Origin: Chroicocephalus ridibundus
Lineage: Eukaryota > Chordata > Aves > Charadriiformes > Laridae
Reading direction: 5' to 3'
NCBI RefSeq assembly: GCF_963924245.1
Contig: NC_086290.1
Location: 57,168,506-57,232,505 of the forward strand
DNA: 64,000 bases
Of this stretch, positions 14,201-26,200 are shown in pieces. Both the position numbers and the translations under genes were made by a program. Under the pieces are notes generated by a model. It saw only the letters and a list, made by a program, of their open reading frames with translations, ran no database searches and was not told the DNA's origin. Each line of letters opens with the position of its first letter. The stretch's first letter is position 1.

Positions 14201-17200
14201 GATGGTTCTTGCACTGATGCTCTCCAGATCTCCCTTACCTGAGACCCCCACCAGCCTGCTTGCATCAGGTTTTCTCCTAACTGAGCCTGCCTTGAGTAAA
14301 TCAGCAGGACCTCACCCCAGCCTGACTCCGGCGCTCTCCCAAGAAGCCAGCGCTGGCGTCACGATACCGGAGCTTGAGCTGACGGACTAAATATGTCTAT
14401 TTGTGCTGCTTGCAAGCCTGCTCTCCGAGTCGAGGCACAGCCCGTGTTGTACTACAGTAGCAATATCACAGAACCACAGAGTGGTGGGGGTTGGAAGGGA
14501 CCTCTGGAGATCACCCAGCCCAACCCCCTGCCAGAGCAGGGTCACCCAGAGCAGGTGGCACAGGAACGCCTCCAGGCGGGGTTGGAATGTCTCCGGAGAC
14601 GGAGACTCCCCCACCTCTCTGGGCAGCCTGTGCCAGGGCTCTGCCACCCTCAGGGTAAAGAAGTTCCTCCTCACGTTGAGATGGAACTTCCCATGGTCAA
14701 GTTTGTGCCCGTTACCCCTTGTCCTGTCCCCGGGCACCACTGAGAAGAGCCTGGCCCCATCCTCCTGACACCCCCCCTTTCAGTATTTATAAGCGTTGAT
14801 AAGATCCCCCCTCAGCCGTCTTTTTTCCAGACTAAAAAGACCCAAACCCCTCAGCCTTTCTCCATCAGAGAGGTGTTCCAGTCCCCTCAGCATCTCGGTA
14901 GCCCTTTGCTGCACCCTCTCCAGCAGTTCCCTGGCCTTCTTCAACCGGGGAGCCCAGAGCTGGATGCGGGAGTCCTTCCTTGTTATCTCTTTCCCTTCCT
15001 TCTCCAAAAAAAAACCCCACTTCAGACCTGGGGTAGGCTCTGAGTAAGCGTTTCTGCACCTTTTTTGGCGTGGCAACACTTCCTCCTACGCACTGCGGCT
15101 GCAAATCTACCCAGGCAGCGTGGTGGCAGCGGTACCTCAAAGCCGGGTGGATTTCCCTTGATTTCATCAGCGCTTAGGTCTGGGCTTTCTGCAGCTGTAA
15201 AAGAAATCACAGTGCGTGGCAGCCCCACCGGTACGTTCACACGGTGTCGAGCGGATGGGTCAGCACATCCTACAACATTGTTAGCTGAGATGCCACTAAC
15301 TGAATGTTAGCCCCTGTGAAATAAGAAGTGTTTGGTTTCTCCATCATCACATCAGTTGGCTTAAAGCCTCCAGCAGTCAAAGCTGACACACTTTGCCTTT
15401 ACACCAGGAGTGCAGCTGATCAGGGACTGTTTCCTGGCTGATGGGTGGTAATTTCTCTGCAGTGCACTCCCAGCTTCCAAAACTTGATTGCTTGCAAATG
15501 CATCGATTGATTGCTTATCCATTTCCCTCTGCAAATCTCAAGGGCTCTTCTCACTTCATACGAGCTCTGGCTCCTGGGTGACTTGGACTTGATCCTTGCA
15601 ATGCAGGAAAGAAGAGTGAAGAATTTCTCTGCTGGTCTTTTCGAAGCGTGGTTACCAGTGCTCTCCTTCCCAGAGCAGCTCTGGGTGTGCTTTCTTCAAC
15701 CTCAGGTGTAATGACCCTGTCCTCCATCCCTTTGGAAGGATCCCCCGCTGCCCATCTGCTCTCCTGGCAGAGCAGAAGGTTCAGCTTTGTGCTCCGTTGT
15801 ATTTCTACCTTCCACGGGGAAGTGAAAGCACCCAAGGTGGCTGTTGCGCTTCGTGGTGTGACGAAGCACAAGCTCTCCAGTATCAGTCATGTGCTGGGCC
15901 ACAGGCTGGGGTGGAGGGGTGCCCAGGCACCGTGTTGTCTGCTTGGCTGCTCAGTAGGAGGGAAGGAGGCGGGGTCCAACACCTCTCTGATTTTTGGGAG
16001 CAGATCTCTCAAGTTCCTTTTCATTATCTGGTCCTCAAATACCCTCCTGTCTGCAGCTGGGGAGGGAGCAGCCCTGCTACTAGCTGTCATCTGAAGAGGA
16101 TCACAGGAGCAGAAATGAAGCAAGGGGATGAGGCAGAGAAGGAGGAGGGAAATACCTGAGAAAGAGCTGTGATGAAGAGGCTGAATCAGGAACGGAAAAA
16201 AAAAGAAGTCGTAAAGAGGAGTGACATGACGGCATCTGATTCAAAGCCCTTTGAAATTGAGGGGAGGATTTCCACTGTATCGCGTTTGAATTGGGCTGTA
16301 GCGAGAGCAATCTGTTGCATCACTTGAAGACGGTTGCAAAATTCAGGGCAGCAGAGGGGAAAACACAGTCTTTGAAAGAGACAAAAAGGAAAGCTCTGTG
16401 GTCTGGAGAGCTTTTTAAGTGTCTGGAAGAGCTGGTCTCGCTTGGCCAGGCTGTCAGCGCCAGCGCCAAGCCCTGGGTCCTGCCTGGGGCTTTCTTCAGG
16501 GAGCTCAGCTATTTCTAACTGCGCAGGTAGGAGAGGAGGGAGGTGGGGATGCCTCCCTGTCCTGAGGGTGGAAGACAGCCATGTGTCACTCACAGATCTT
16601 CTCAGCTCTGGTCATTGTCATGGAAATGCAGACAAAGATCTTAGCAAAGCTGAAGAGAGGGACCGATGTCTGTGATTCTGTTGTGGGCACAGTGGCAGCT
16701 TTTGTGTCCCAGCTGGAGAGAATCACGTTTCTTCCTTAGATAGTGGACGGCATTTGGGCACTTGTCCACCTTTGTCTGCTCTGTGAATTCCTAAGAAGCT
16801 GGCCAGTTTTGGTATTATTTTGTGTGTTTTGGGGTGTCCTTCGAGATGGTTGCCCAAATGCACCCTGTATTCTGATTGAGTTAAAGATGTCCCTGCTCAC
16901 TGCGGGGGGGTTGGACTAGGTGACTTTTAAAGGTCCCTTCCAACCCAACACATTCTATGATTCTAACTGCAGCTGCATTAACTGCACTGTATTAGTGCGT
17001 GAGCCTGCCTCTGTCACAGGCACACGTGCCACCTGACGCACAGCCCGTGGGTGGCTTCTCTGTGCCAGCATGTTGGATTTCAAATGTTCCTGCGTTGCTT
17101 GCGTGGCTCCAGCTTGTTCTCCTCTAGTGACCCCCTCCTCAGCTTTCATGCTGCTGCTCACCCTTTCCTTCCTAACTCCTGCCATCAGCTGAATGCATGA

Positions 17201-20200
17201 CCCTGGCTGCCCCTGTGTCCCAAACTAGCTTGAGGTGCAGCTGCCGGTGCTGGGAAACACTGCCAAAACAGCAGGTTAGGAACCTGAACAGGACGTTTGG
17301 TGTCCAAATTCTCTCGATTTGCAAAGGAAGGTGGGTACCAAACTCTTCTAAGTCTCTTTCAACCTTTTCTTCCTTGTTCCCACATCTCGCAGTAACCACA
17401 TGGATGCACAGGGAGAGTCAAGACTTGATCCTCTTCAACCCAGGGCTGCAGCTGCATGTGCTCAAGTGCTTTTCTTGGCCTTTCTCTGCCTCAGTTTCCC
17501 TCTCTGGAAAGCAGTGGGGGGTGATAACACTTGCTTCCTTTGATCTGTACAGCTGCAGCTTCTTATACATCATGAGGGTTCAATGCTTTGGTGAGCAGCA
17601 TGTCTCCGGTTGGAGACCAAGTCGCCTGGAAGGTTTAAGATGAACTTTATCTGCCGCATCCCAGCGGTTCCTGGCTGTGTTCTCATGCCATGGACCTGCT
17701 GGGGCAGCAATCTGTTGTAGCGCAGGTCGGCTGCTCACGGGAAGCTCTGTGGTGGAGCAGCAAGAGCAGGGATGCCCCATGGGATCAGAGCAGGGGGTTG
17801 GCAACGCAACGGGGCCCACCATCAGACCCCAGCAAGAGAACGGGATGAGTTGGACCCAGCATCCAGCCAGGGGAGACAGCAGCTACCTACAGCATAGGGC
17901 TGAGGTCCACCTTGGAGATAAGTAAACCTCCTAGAAAGCTCTGGTAAGGACTTGGCTCCTTAAGTGTAGCTGCTGGATCAGTGGGTTCCTGGGTGGGGGT
18001 CCCAGATGGGGCTCATCTGAGCAGTTAATCCCAGTTAATGTATTGAGGCCCCTGGCGCTCAGGAGGGAACAGTGCTCTGCTGAGTTGTCTCTCTTCTGTT
18101 TGTGATTGACCCGTGCCATTGAATTTGTCCCTTTTTCTTTTCTCTCTCCAGTGCCCCAAACCTGCCGGTGAAGATGCCCAAACCCAGCAAGGTGAACCAG
18201 GCCCTGGCAGGTAAGGATCGCGCTCTGCCCTACCCGCTCTATCCCTAGCGTTACGTGACAAGAGATTTACCTTTCTGTGGCACTTTGCTTTGTTAATTTT
18301 TAGGAGGTATGAAATGTCCCTGGTATTTTGGGCTTTTAGGTCCAAAGACTGTTCAGTAAGGCCAAGAGGACTAATTTGGGGGAGAATGGGGTGGTCAAAC
18401 CTTAGTAACTCTTTTTCTCATCAGTGCAGGTCCTGAGGCTCTCAAAATGAGCAGGTTTATTTGAGGGTTGGGTGTTTTCTCCTGTAGGTGTGGATGAGCA
18501 GGTAGCTGGGGAGAAGCACACAGCTGAAGCTCAGTGCTAGCTGTTACTTGCTCCCTTTTTTTAAAGTCAAGGAGGAAGAGCAGTGTGTGGTTTTTAATGT
18601 GATTTTTTTTTTTTTATGTGGTTTTATTACAAAAGCCCAGGTGGTCTTTAGATTAAAAAAACGATTGTGACGTCTCAACTTGGGGAAAGGAAGGGACAGA
18701 AGTTGAATCACATGTTGTCTCCTGCGGCAGCAGAATGCAGGTTTGCTTGTTATCATCCAAACCTGTGAATACGATGCTAAATATACCTGAGGAGTGTGTC
18801 TGGGAGGGATGAAAGTGCCCCTTTTCAGTGCTCCTTTTCAGAGTAGTTTTGCCAGTTAAACATGAAATGGCGTTGCCTTGAAAACGACAACTCGCGCTTG
18901 CAGCTTTCAGGGGAAGCGTTTCCATGCCAAAATCCGTCGGCGCATTTGCTCTGTTTTGACTCAGCCAGCGCCAAACCGCGGGACCTTGGTGTGGCGGTGC
19001 CTGGGGACATGGGTGCTCTGCCGAGAGCAGGTGTCTTCTCCATAGCGACACCCACTGTGCACTCGAAATCATATTGCAACGTCATAACCCGGGGTAGATG
19101 AGTGGAAAAGATCTGATGTATGGTGTTTTCTGGGGTTTTCTGTACCCATTTCAGACACCACAGAGTATCTATTAACCCTCTCCTTGCTGTAGCTCTTGTC
19201 CATGCATGGTCTGTGGAGGTTATTAGTTCCTTGGACACCAAACTTTGCTCCTGAGCAAGTGGAGACAGTTATGTTCTCTCTCTTAGAGAAAGGGTTACCA
19301 CCTTATTCCAGGAAAGATGATGATGCTTGGTCTCCTCCCGAGCATCAGGCTTTACCCTGCCTAAAAATGATCCCCAGGATTGAGGTTTCCAGTTGTCTGA
19401 TGTTAGGACCATCATGAAAACTGTGCCTTGCATGTCTCTCTAGCCAAGCGGGCACTGTGTAACGACTAACACTGAGCGTGCTCTGACAGCCTGTAGCCCG
19501 TCTGCCTCCCCGTTAGCAAATCAGTCTTTGTGGAAATGAGGTGTAAAGTCAAGCTCAGACCTCCTCTACGTGGACGACCTGAGCAGAAGAGCTCCCTTTG
19601 CTTATAAAAGCTCTGAATTTCATCCCCTGGCTGTTAGCACTGACTGTGTAATTAGGTACTTAGTCACATAAAGGTAAATACAGCAAAGAACTAAAGAGCC
19701 CTGGTGAATTTAGGCTGTGTTAATGTTGTTAACTGTGATCTCCTTCTACATGTGCAAGTCATCCACTGTTAATTTGGAAGAGGTGAATACGCGTGGTCTG
19801 TTTATGCCTTGTAGTGCCACGTTTAAGTATGAAAGGCCGCGGGAGAGCTCAGTAGAATAAGCCATTTACCACCATTTAATAAAATAAAATGAAAAGGTTA
19901 TGCGTTGTAGTTGATACCTCTGTTGTTGGAGGCTGGGGGTGCAAAATGGGGAATAGTTAATTCATTTTAATAATCTTCAGCTCTTCAGAAGGCAGGCTGA
20001 GCTGCAGGGGAGGGCAGAGCTGCATGGGCTGGCCTGAGCGTGGTCAGGGCAGGAGCAACTCCCCGGGACCAGCGTCTCCTTCAGATCCAGGTCTTCGTAG
20101 GACACAGCTTTGATCAGCCCTGTGCTGCCTTGTGCCAAGTGTAACAGACCTCAGAGGTGCAAGGGAGGAGGAAAAATGTGGATTTGAGTCTGTCTTTAAA

Positions 20201-23200
20201 ATCACATAGAAGCAGAGGAAAGATCTGGACAAGTTAATTAGCAAGCGAAAGGAAAATAAATCTCAGGGAACATTTCTGGTAAAAAGCAAGCAGCAGAGTT
20301 CTGGCAAAAAGGCCAAATTTTATCGAAACGTTAATTGGCTGGGTCTTCAGGGACACCTTCTTCCCCTCTATGCTTCGCTTTCTGTTTCTAGAACCTCTTC
20401 TGGGAAGTGGTATTTTGTTCATATTTAAAATCCTGCAGATGGTGTTTGGAGTTACTTATTATTCAGGTTATTCTCTAACGCACGGGCTGAGCCCCGTTTG
20501 TTCCTCCGGTCCCTGCTGCTCGACTGCTTCCTTCAGCATCACTGGTGGAAAGGCAGGAGACCTGATGGCTCTGTGGTGACGTGGGGGGAGAGGGCACTTT
20601 CAGATGGGAACTGAAGGTGGCTTTATTCTGGGAAGCGTGTCCAGAAGTCTCGCAAGCCTTGGCCTCCATCCCGAGGTGTCTCTCAGCAGGTTTGACTCTG
20701 GTTTGAAGCAGGAGGGATAAACCCCCTGAATCTCGCGGGTGATCTCAAGAAATGCTGCAGTTGCATCTCTCGGATGCAGAGGGAACTTCGGGTGGATAAA
20801 CAGGGGACGGGAGGTTCTGCGGGTCTGAATGAGAAGCTGGGTTTCGTTTGTGTGATGAGCACCTGGGGATTTGAGTGAGGGGATTGGTAACACTCTCAAC
20901 CCCACATCTTCTAAAAGCAGCACTCGGGATCCCAGGAATCAAGAAGCTGACTTTAAAACCATGTTTTGTACAAAAAAAAATGCGTTTATTTTTCCTTGCT
21001 TTCTTTTAATACTATTTTAATACTTCAAGGTGCATGTGGAAACTTGTCTTTTAAGCTTTTTCTTTCCCTGTGAGTATTCAGTTAGTACGGTGAAATGCCA
21101 GAGCAGGAGTCTAAGCATAAACTGTTGAACCACAGTATTTAAGGATCAGCTGGACTAACATCTCTTGGGAATAGTGGAGTTTAGCAGGTGTGCCTTGGGG
21201 CTAGGGGGTGGACTAGGCCGTCGTATGAAGGCCCTTGTAATACCATTTTTAAGATGAAGGCTGGAAACGAGCTTTTTTTGTTAAATGAAACCAAGTGTTT
21301 CTCATTTGCACGATTCCTAGAGCTGGGGCGTTTGGGAAAATACTAGCCATAATAATTTTGCTGGTGGATATAATCATACAAACGAGCAATGGTTTTCTGA
21401 GATCTCAGGGTATTTGAAGGTAAGCTCTGCCCTTTCCCCTCTACCTGCTTAAATCCAGGACTGGAACCGAAGATGTACCAGTCTGAGGTCTGTGCAAACA
21501 CAGGTCTGTGCAAACACAGAGCCGGTGGCCAGAGGGGCACGTTAGGCTGGGTATGTGAGCAAGAGTGTGGTCAAGGCGTTACATTATTATCTAAGGGTGT
21601 TTTTCCCATGCTCAGCTTCTGCACAGGATATTGCAAAAGTCCCTTATTTACACGGCAGGCTGAGAAAAGCTGGTGGATGTTGTCATAGCTCCAGTGAAAA
21701 TAATTTTACCCCAAAGAGTCAGTAACGTTGTACTTCTGGCCAAAGAGATGCTTCGAGCAAGAGAAAAGAGGCCGTTCTCTGAGCGTGGTTGTTGATCACA
21801 TAGGATCGGATCAGATGCCAAAGGATGCTTTGCAAGGCTGTCTCTTCCCTCCTGCAGTCCTTGCAGGGAAGAAACCCAGTGGCCAATGGAAAGTGTGAAC
21901 ATATTAAATAATATTTTTCAAGCTCCTGGGATAACTAGTGAGCAGCAGGAACTCTTGCAGGAATGCATGGGTGTCCAAAGCAGCCTTGGTCTGGGCAAGC
22001 TTATCTTGTTGCAGCTTGGCCCTTGTGTATTCAGGTGAGAATTTGTCCAGGGCCACACTTATTCCTGACATAACTCCAGGGATGCCTACAACAAATTCTG
22101 AATTTAAGTTGTTGTGTCCGTAGGTCAGAATTGGAAAATCGATCTGCAGATGTGTCGTGTGTCTCTATTTTTTTTTTTTTGGCACTTTGAATGAACACAC
22201 ACACTCCCACGTAAGGCTTGGATCAGAGGAGATCCCTCACTGGGGACTCTTGTCACCAGACTTGTGGGAGGATTGTTAGATGCTGAGATTTCCAGTATTG
22301 TATTAGACCAGTAAAGGAAGCATTGCTGCTGGGTTTTGAGATGAGCCAGAAGAGCAATGTAACACCAGAACATCCCCTTTTTGAATGCTCTCTTGATTTG
22401 AATCTGCGGAAGATGATGCACTGTGTGTTTCTCTGAAGGCAGCAGAAGGTAAAAGAGGAAAATTATCTTCTCTTGGCCAATTTAAGATCGTCCATGGGAG
22501 ACCATTTGGTTGGGGTAATTCTCCTGGTCCCGTGTTTCCCTGTGCTGTATATCTGTGTGGAGTTGTAGATGCATTTGCAGCTCATAAAATGAAAGAAAGT
22601 TCCTGGAATAAATGTTTATTTTCTTTGTGATGATTCATGATGCTGGCAGGCGTTTTTGGACGTGTTATTCCAGGTGTGAGAGGGGCTGTGTTAGAGGATA
22701 ACTGAACTCAGCTGAGGTTCTGTGGCTCGTGCTCTTCACTTAAGTCTGATTTTTGAAGGCAGCATTTTGTCCTCCGCCATTAAGAGTCTGAAGTCGGTTG
22801 TTCAGCCTCTGCTTCTGTCGTGTTCTTTTATTATTTTTTTTAAATGAGCTCTGCATGTTCATGTTAACGAGACAGTATTGATCTCTTAAGAAGAAAGCAT
22901 TAATTTCGCATTTGCCTATCAGTCAGCTGTGCGTAGGCGGTGATAATCCCTGTTAGTCTTTGGACTTGCTTCTCAAATGTCAGACTTTGCAATGAGTGCT
23001 ATTGCCCTGCTTAAAGCAGGTTTTTTGGAGACAACTTTACCGATCCTGGGGAACTGCATTTTGCCACCTCGGTGGGGTCAGGCCATGGGGAGGTCCAGCA
23101 TCTTGCCTGTTTCTCAGAACACTGTTCCTCTGGGCTCTCTAATAGCAGGATTTGGTACGGCTTTTCTGGGAATACCTCCTGCTGTCCTTTAACCCGCTGA

Positions 23201-26200
23201 AAGGGGAACGTACCTGCCTGGTGCCCATGCAGGCGGCAGCTTTGGTGCTGTTGCTGGGCTTCAGGCGTTCAGTTGTACTCACTCATTCAAAAAAATAGTA
23301 GCTTTTGCTACGGGAACATTTACGCTCTTCCTTAACGCTCCGTGGGAGTAGTGAAGGACTGCTGGCTTAGACCAGGGTTGAGAGCACGCAATAGTCTTGC
23401 GGTCTTTAGTTCAAGACTTAAAGGAAGTTATTCTGATTGTGAAATATCTGGATGTGATGTTCAGTTGGAGACCCACTGTTTGGTAGCGGGGTCAGGGGCT
23501 CTCCTTGGCTGTACCTGCCGGGAACAGCCTGGTGTTGTCAGCAGGGTGAGGGCTACTAACTCAACACTTGCATGCTTTGAAGATCTTCCTCTGGCCCTGC
23601 AGCTCCTGGGAACTGGGGGGGGCTGCACCTCGGATCTAGATCAACAACGGTGGTACCTAACAAGGGTGATCCACGGCTGCCTGGTTTGGTGTCACCTCTT
23701 TCCATTTGGAAGCGTGTGGTTTCACCATGCGTTGGGCAGCATGGTCTTCTGGCCAGAGCAGCTCTGCCAAAGGTTCTTGGGTAACCCTGGGGAAATGACT
23801 TCATCCATCTGTGCCCCTCTCCCCGTCTTGTGAAACCCTTTCTGTCTGTCTGTGGTCCTTAGATGGGAAAGTTTTAGTAAAAGCATCCAACTTCATGTAT
23901 CAAGAAAGGACCTGGCACAAAATGCGGTCGTTACTGCGTAGGGGTAGTTTAGTTCTGCTTGTGGAGCACCAACACAGGCTTTGCGCAGGGGATTTCTCAT
24001 CACAAGCAGGTTCTTGACTGGTTGCATATTTGAGGCAGAAAATAGTCTTACCACCTGCCCGCAAAACCAGCTGATGCTTCCCGTCATAACTCGATTTTCA
24101 GTCATCTGTGGGCAAGGTGCCTCTCTTTTGTCCTGGCGAATGTGCTCTCCTGTCTTCCTTTCCCAACCCAGAGGAGTAGAGGCTTGAAAAAAGAAAAAAA
24201 AAACAAACACCAAAACCTTAGAAATCTCAGCTTTGGCTGTGAACTACGGTCCAGGATGCTGGCAAGATTTTCCATAGCATTAGGATGCGGTTTTGCATGG
24301 TCTACTCTGAGGCAGCTTTTGGGGAAACACTGCCTTTTAGGTTGTTTGCTGTTGGTTTGCAACCAGAAGCATATATATTTTATTTTATTTTTTTAAGTTC
24401 TGGCAGTGGCTGTTGCAGGTGGGAAGTTGCTTCTTGGGAAAGCAAAGGCAGGTGTTTTCTTGAATGGAAGTTTAACAGCGACGTGCTACCTTAGAAATGT
24501 TATGACTTGTAACCGGCCCGTATTTCACAGGCAAACATCACATTAGATCAGCAGGATCGGTCCTGTCGCTCTCTGGGTGCCAATTTTACCTTCAGGGAAT
24601 GGCTGTCCTTTTTAATGATTCATTAGCTTTAACAAACTGCATCCCATGAATACAGCTGGCTGGGCTGGGCCGGGGGAGGGCGAGAATTGCACTGCAGCTG
24701 GGGGTGCTAGGAAAAAACAGAGTGCCAAGGAGGAGACGAGCCACCGTGGGGCCGCCACCGTGGGGCTTGCCTGGCAGGGGACTCAGTGGGGCAGCTCCAG
24801 CCCATGGTCTGCCCCATGGCCCCGTGCCGTGGTGGTTGAAGGTGGTTAAGCTGCACTCTGGGCATCGGTTTGGTGCGATGCCTTTGAAACACATAGATTT
24901 AGGCGGGGAGTAGCCAAGCAGGACCTTTAGGGGTGATGCCCCTTGTCCTTCATGTCCCCAGGTCAGGGCTGCACTGAGCACCACAGCAGGGTCAATGCCT
25001 GAGGAGCCCTATAGCCAAGGGAAGGAGGAAGGTCCCGCTCACACGCCGTCCCAGAGGGTCACAGGGAAGACTTATGCCCATGTTTCCCCACTTTAATTTG
25101 TTTCCCTTGAAAAACCTCTGGATCCTGTCCCTGTGCTGACTCCAACCCCGTTGCCTCTTGGATGTTTTACATCCTCTGAATTGAAGGGCTTGGGTTTTTG
25201 TTTTATTTTATCTTTTTTTAAGATTTCTTTGAAAGGTTAAAGTTTTTAGTTTGTTTTTTTTTTTTTAATGAATGTGTTTCCCCGTTGTTTCCTTCCTGCA
25301 TGTTGATCTCGTACCCGCTGTAGGCATGACGGCTATTCTGATGTCAGCCGCTGGACTCCCTGTGCACCTCACCTGTGTGCCGCAAGCTGCCACCACCCAT
25401 AAAGCCACTAAAAAACACAGCTCAGTTAAGGAGGGGAGGAAAGTGTCCAAGAAAGGTAGTTCCTGCTCAAACTCTGATATTTGCTTCCATCTCCTTCTCT
25501 TTTATCTCTCTGCACTTGTTCTGCCTCCCTCCTTTCCTCTTGTCTCTCCCCTCGCCCTCTTGGCTCTTCTGATTTGACTGATGATGTTTGTCCCACCAAG
25601 GGGAGAGAAGCAGGGCACGTCTCCTCTGGCCTGCACCGTCTCTGACAGGCTGTAAAATGAGATGATAAAGTAGACCCTGTCCTGCGGTAGCTCTGCTCGT
25701 TTCCATCAGTCATTAAAGCTGGAGCAGCCCAGTTGTTCTCTGAGCATGTCAGAGACTTCTGCAGCCTCCCCCATGATCCTGCTACACCCTATGGGGGAGC
25801 CCTGGGCGCCCATGTACCAGGACCTTCTCTCACTCATTGGTGGGACAAGTCTGGGAGCTGAGGGACTGTCAAGGAGAGTATTTAATCCATACAAGAGAAG
25901 GTCTGCTTGTGAGCCATGTTCCTATGGTTGAGTCATGAGATGAGAAGGATCTTCCAGACACGCAGGCTCCTGAGTCATACAGGGCTTTCAAGGTCGAATT
26001 GCAGAGGATTTGTTCTCTCCACCTCTGTCTGGGGTGGAAGGGAGTGGAGCGCTCTCAGGCGGATGTGCCCTGGCAGGAAGGACTGGGTTAGCCCAGCTCT
26101 CCTGCTGAGCTGAGCCACCTCCAAGGCAGCGCCTTCGTTTCTCCTCTTCATATCTCACTGGCATCCCGCACCCTTGCCCTTGCAGAGTCTGTGGGCTCCC

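Larger units (their letters stand above)
7821..18151 (+). other. DTX2: DTX2 intron 2 (10.3 kb)
   Basis: Phase-2 intron that splits a Ser codon (AG/T). It holds the CR1 fragments at about 14460-14965 and 16885-16968 and a MIR-like core at 17470-17535. The human linker encoded at this point is roughly 50 residues longer, so a phase 2-2 exon could be hidden here, but I could not identify one with good splice sites. The rest shows nothing I can name. Confidence 0.75.

Noticed and set aside
14387..15079. Minus-strand open frames around 14.4-15.1 kb
   Set aside because: They are the tail of the CR1 ORF2 in a 5'-truncated element, not a host gene.
21185..21245. GGGGGTGGACTAGGCCGTCGTATG-like stretch resembling a CR1 3' end
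   Set aside because: Similarity is limited to a few words and the ATTCTATG tail is missing.
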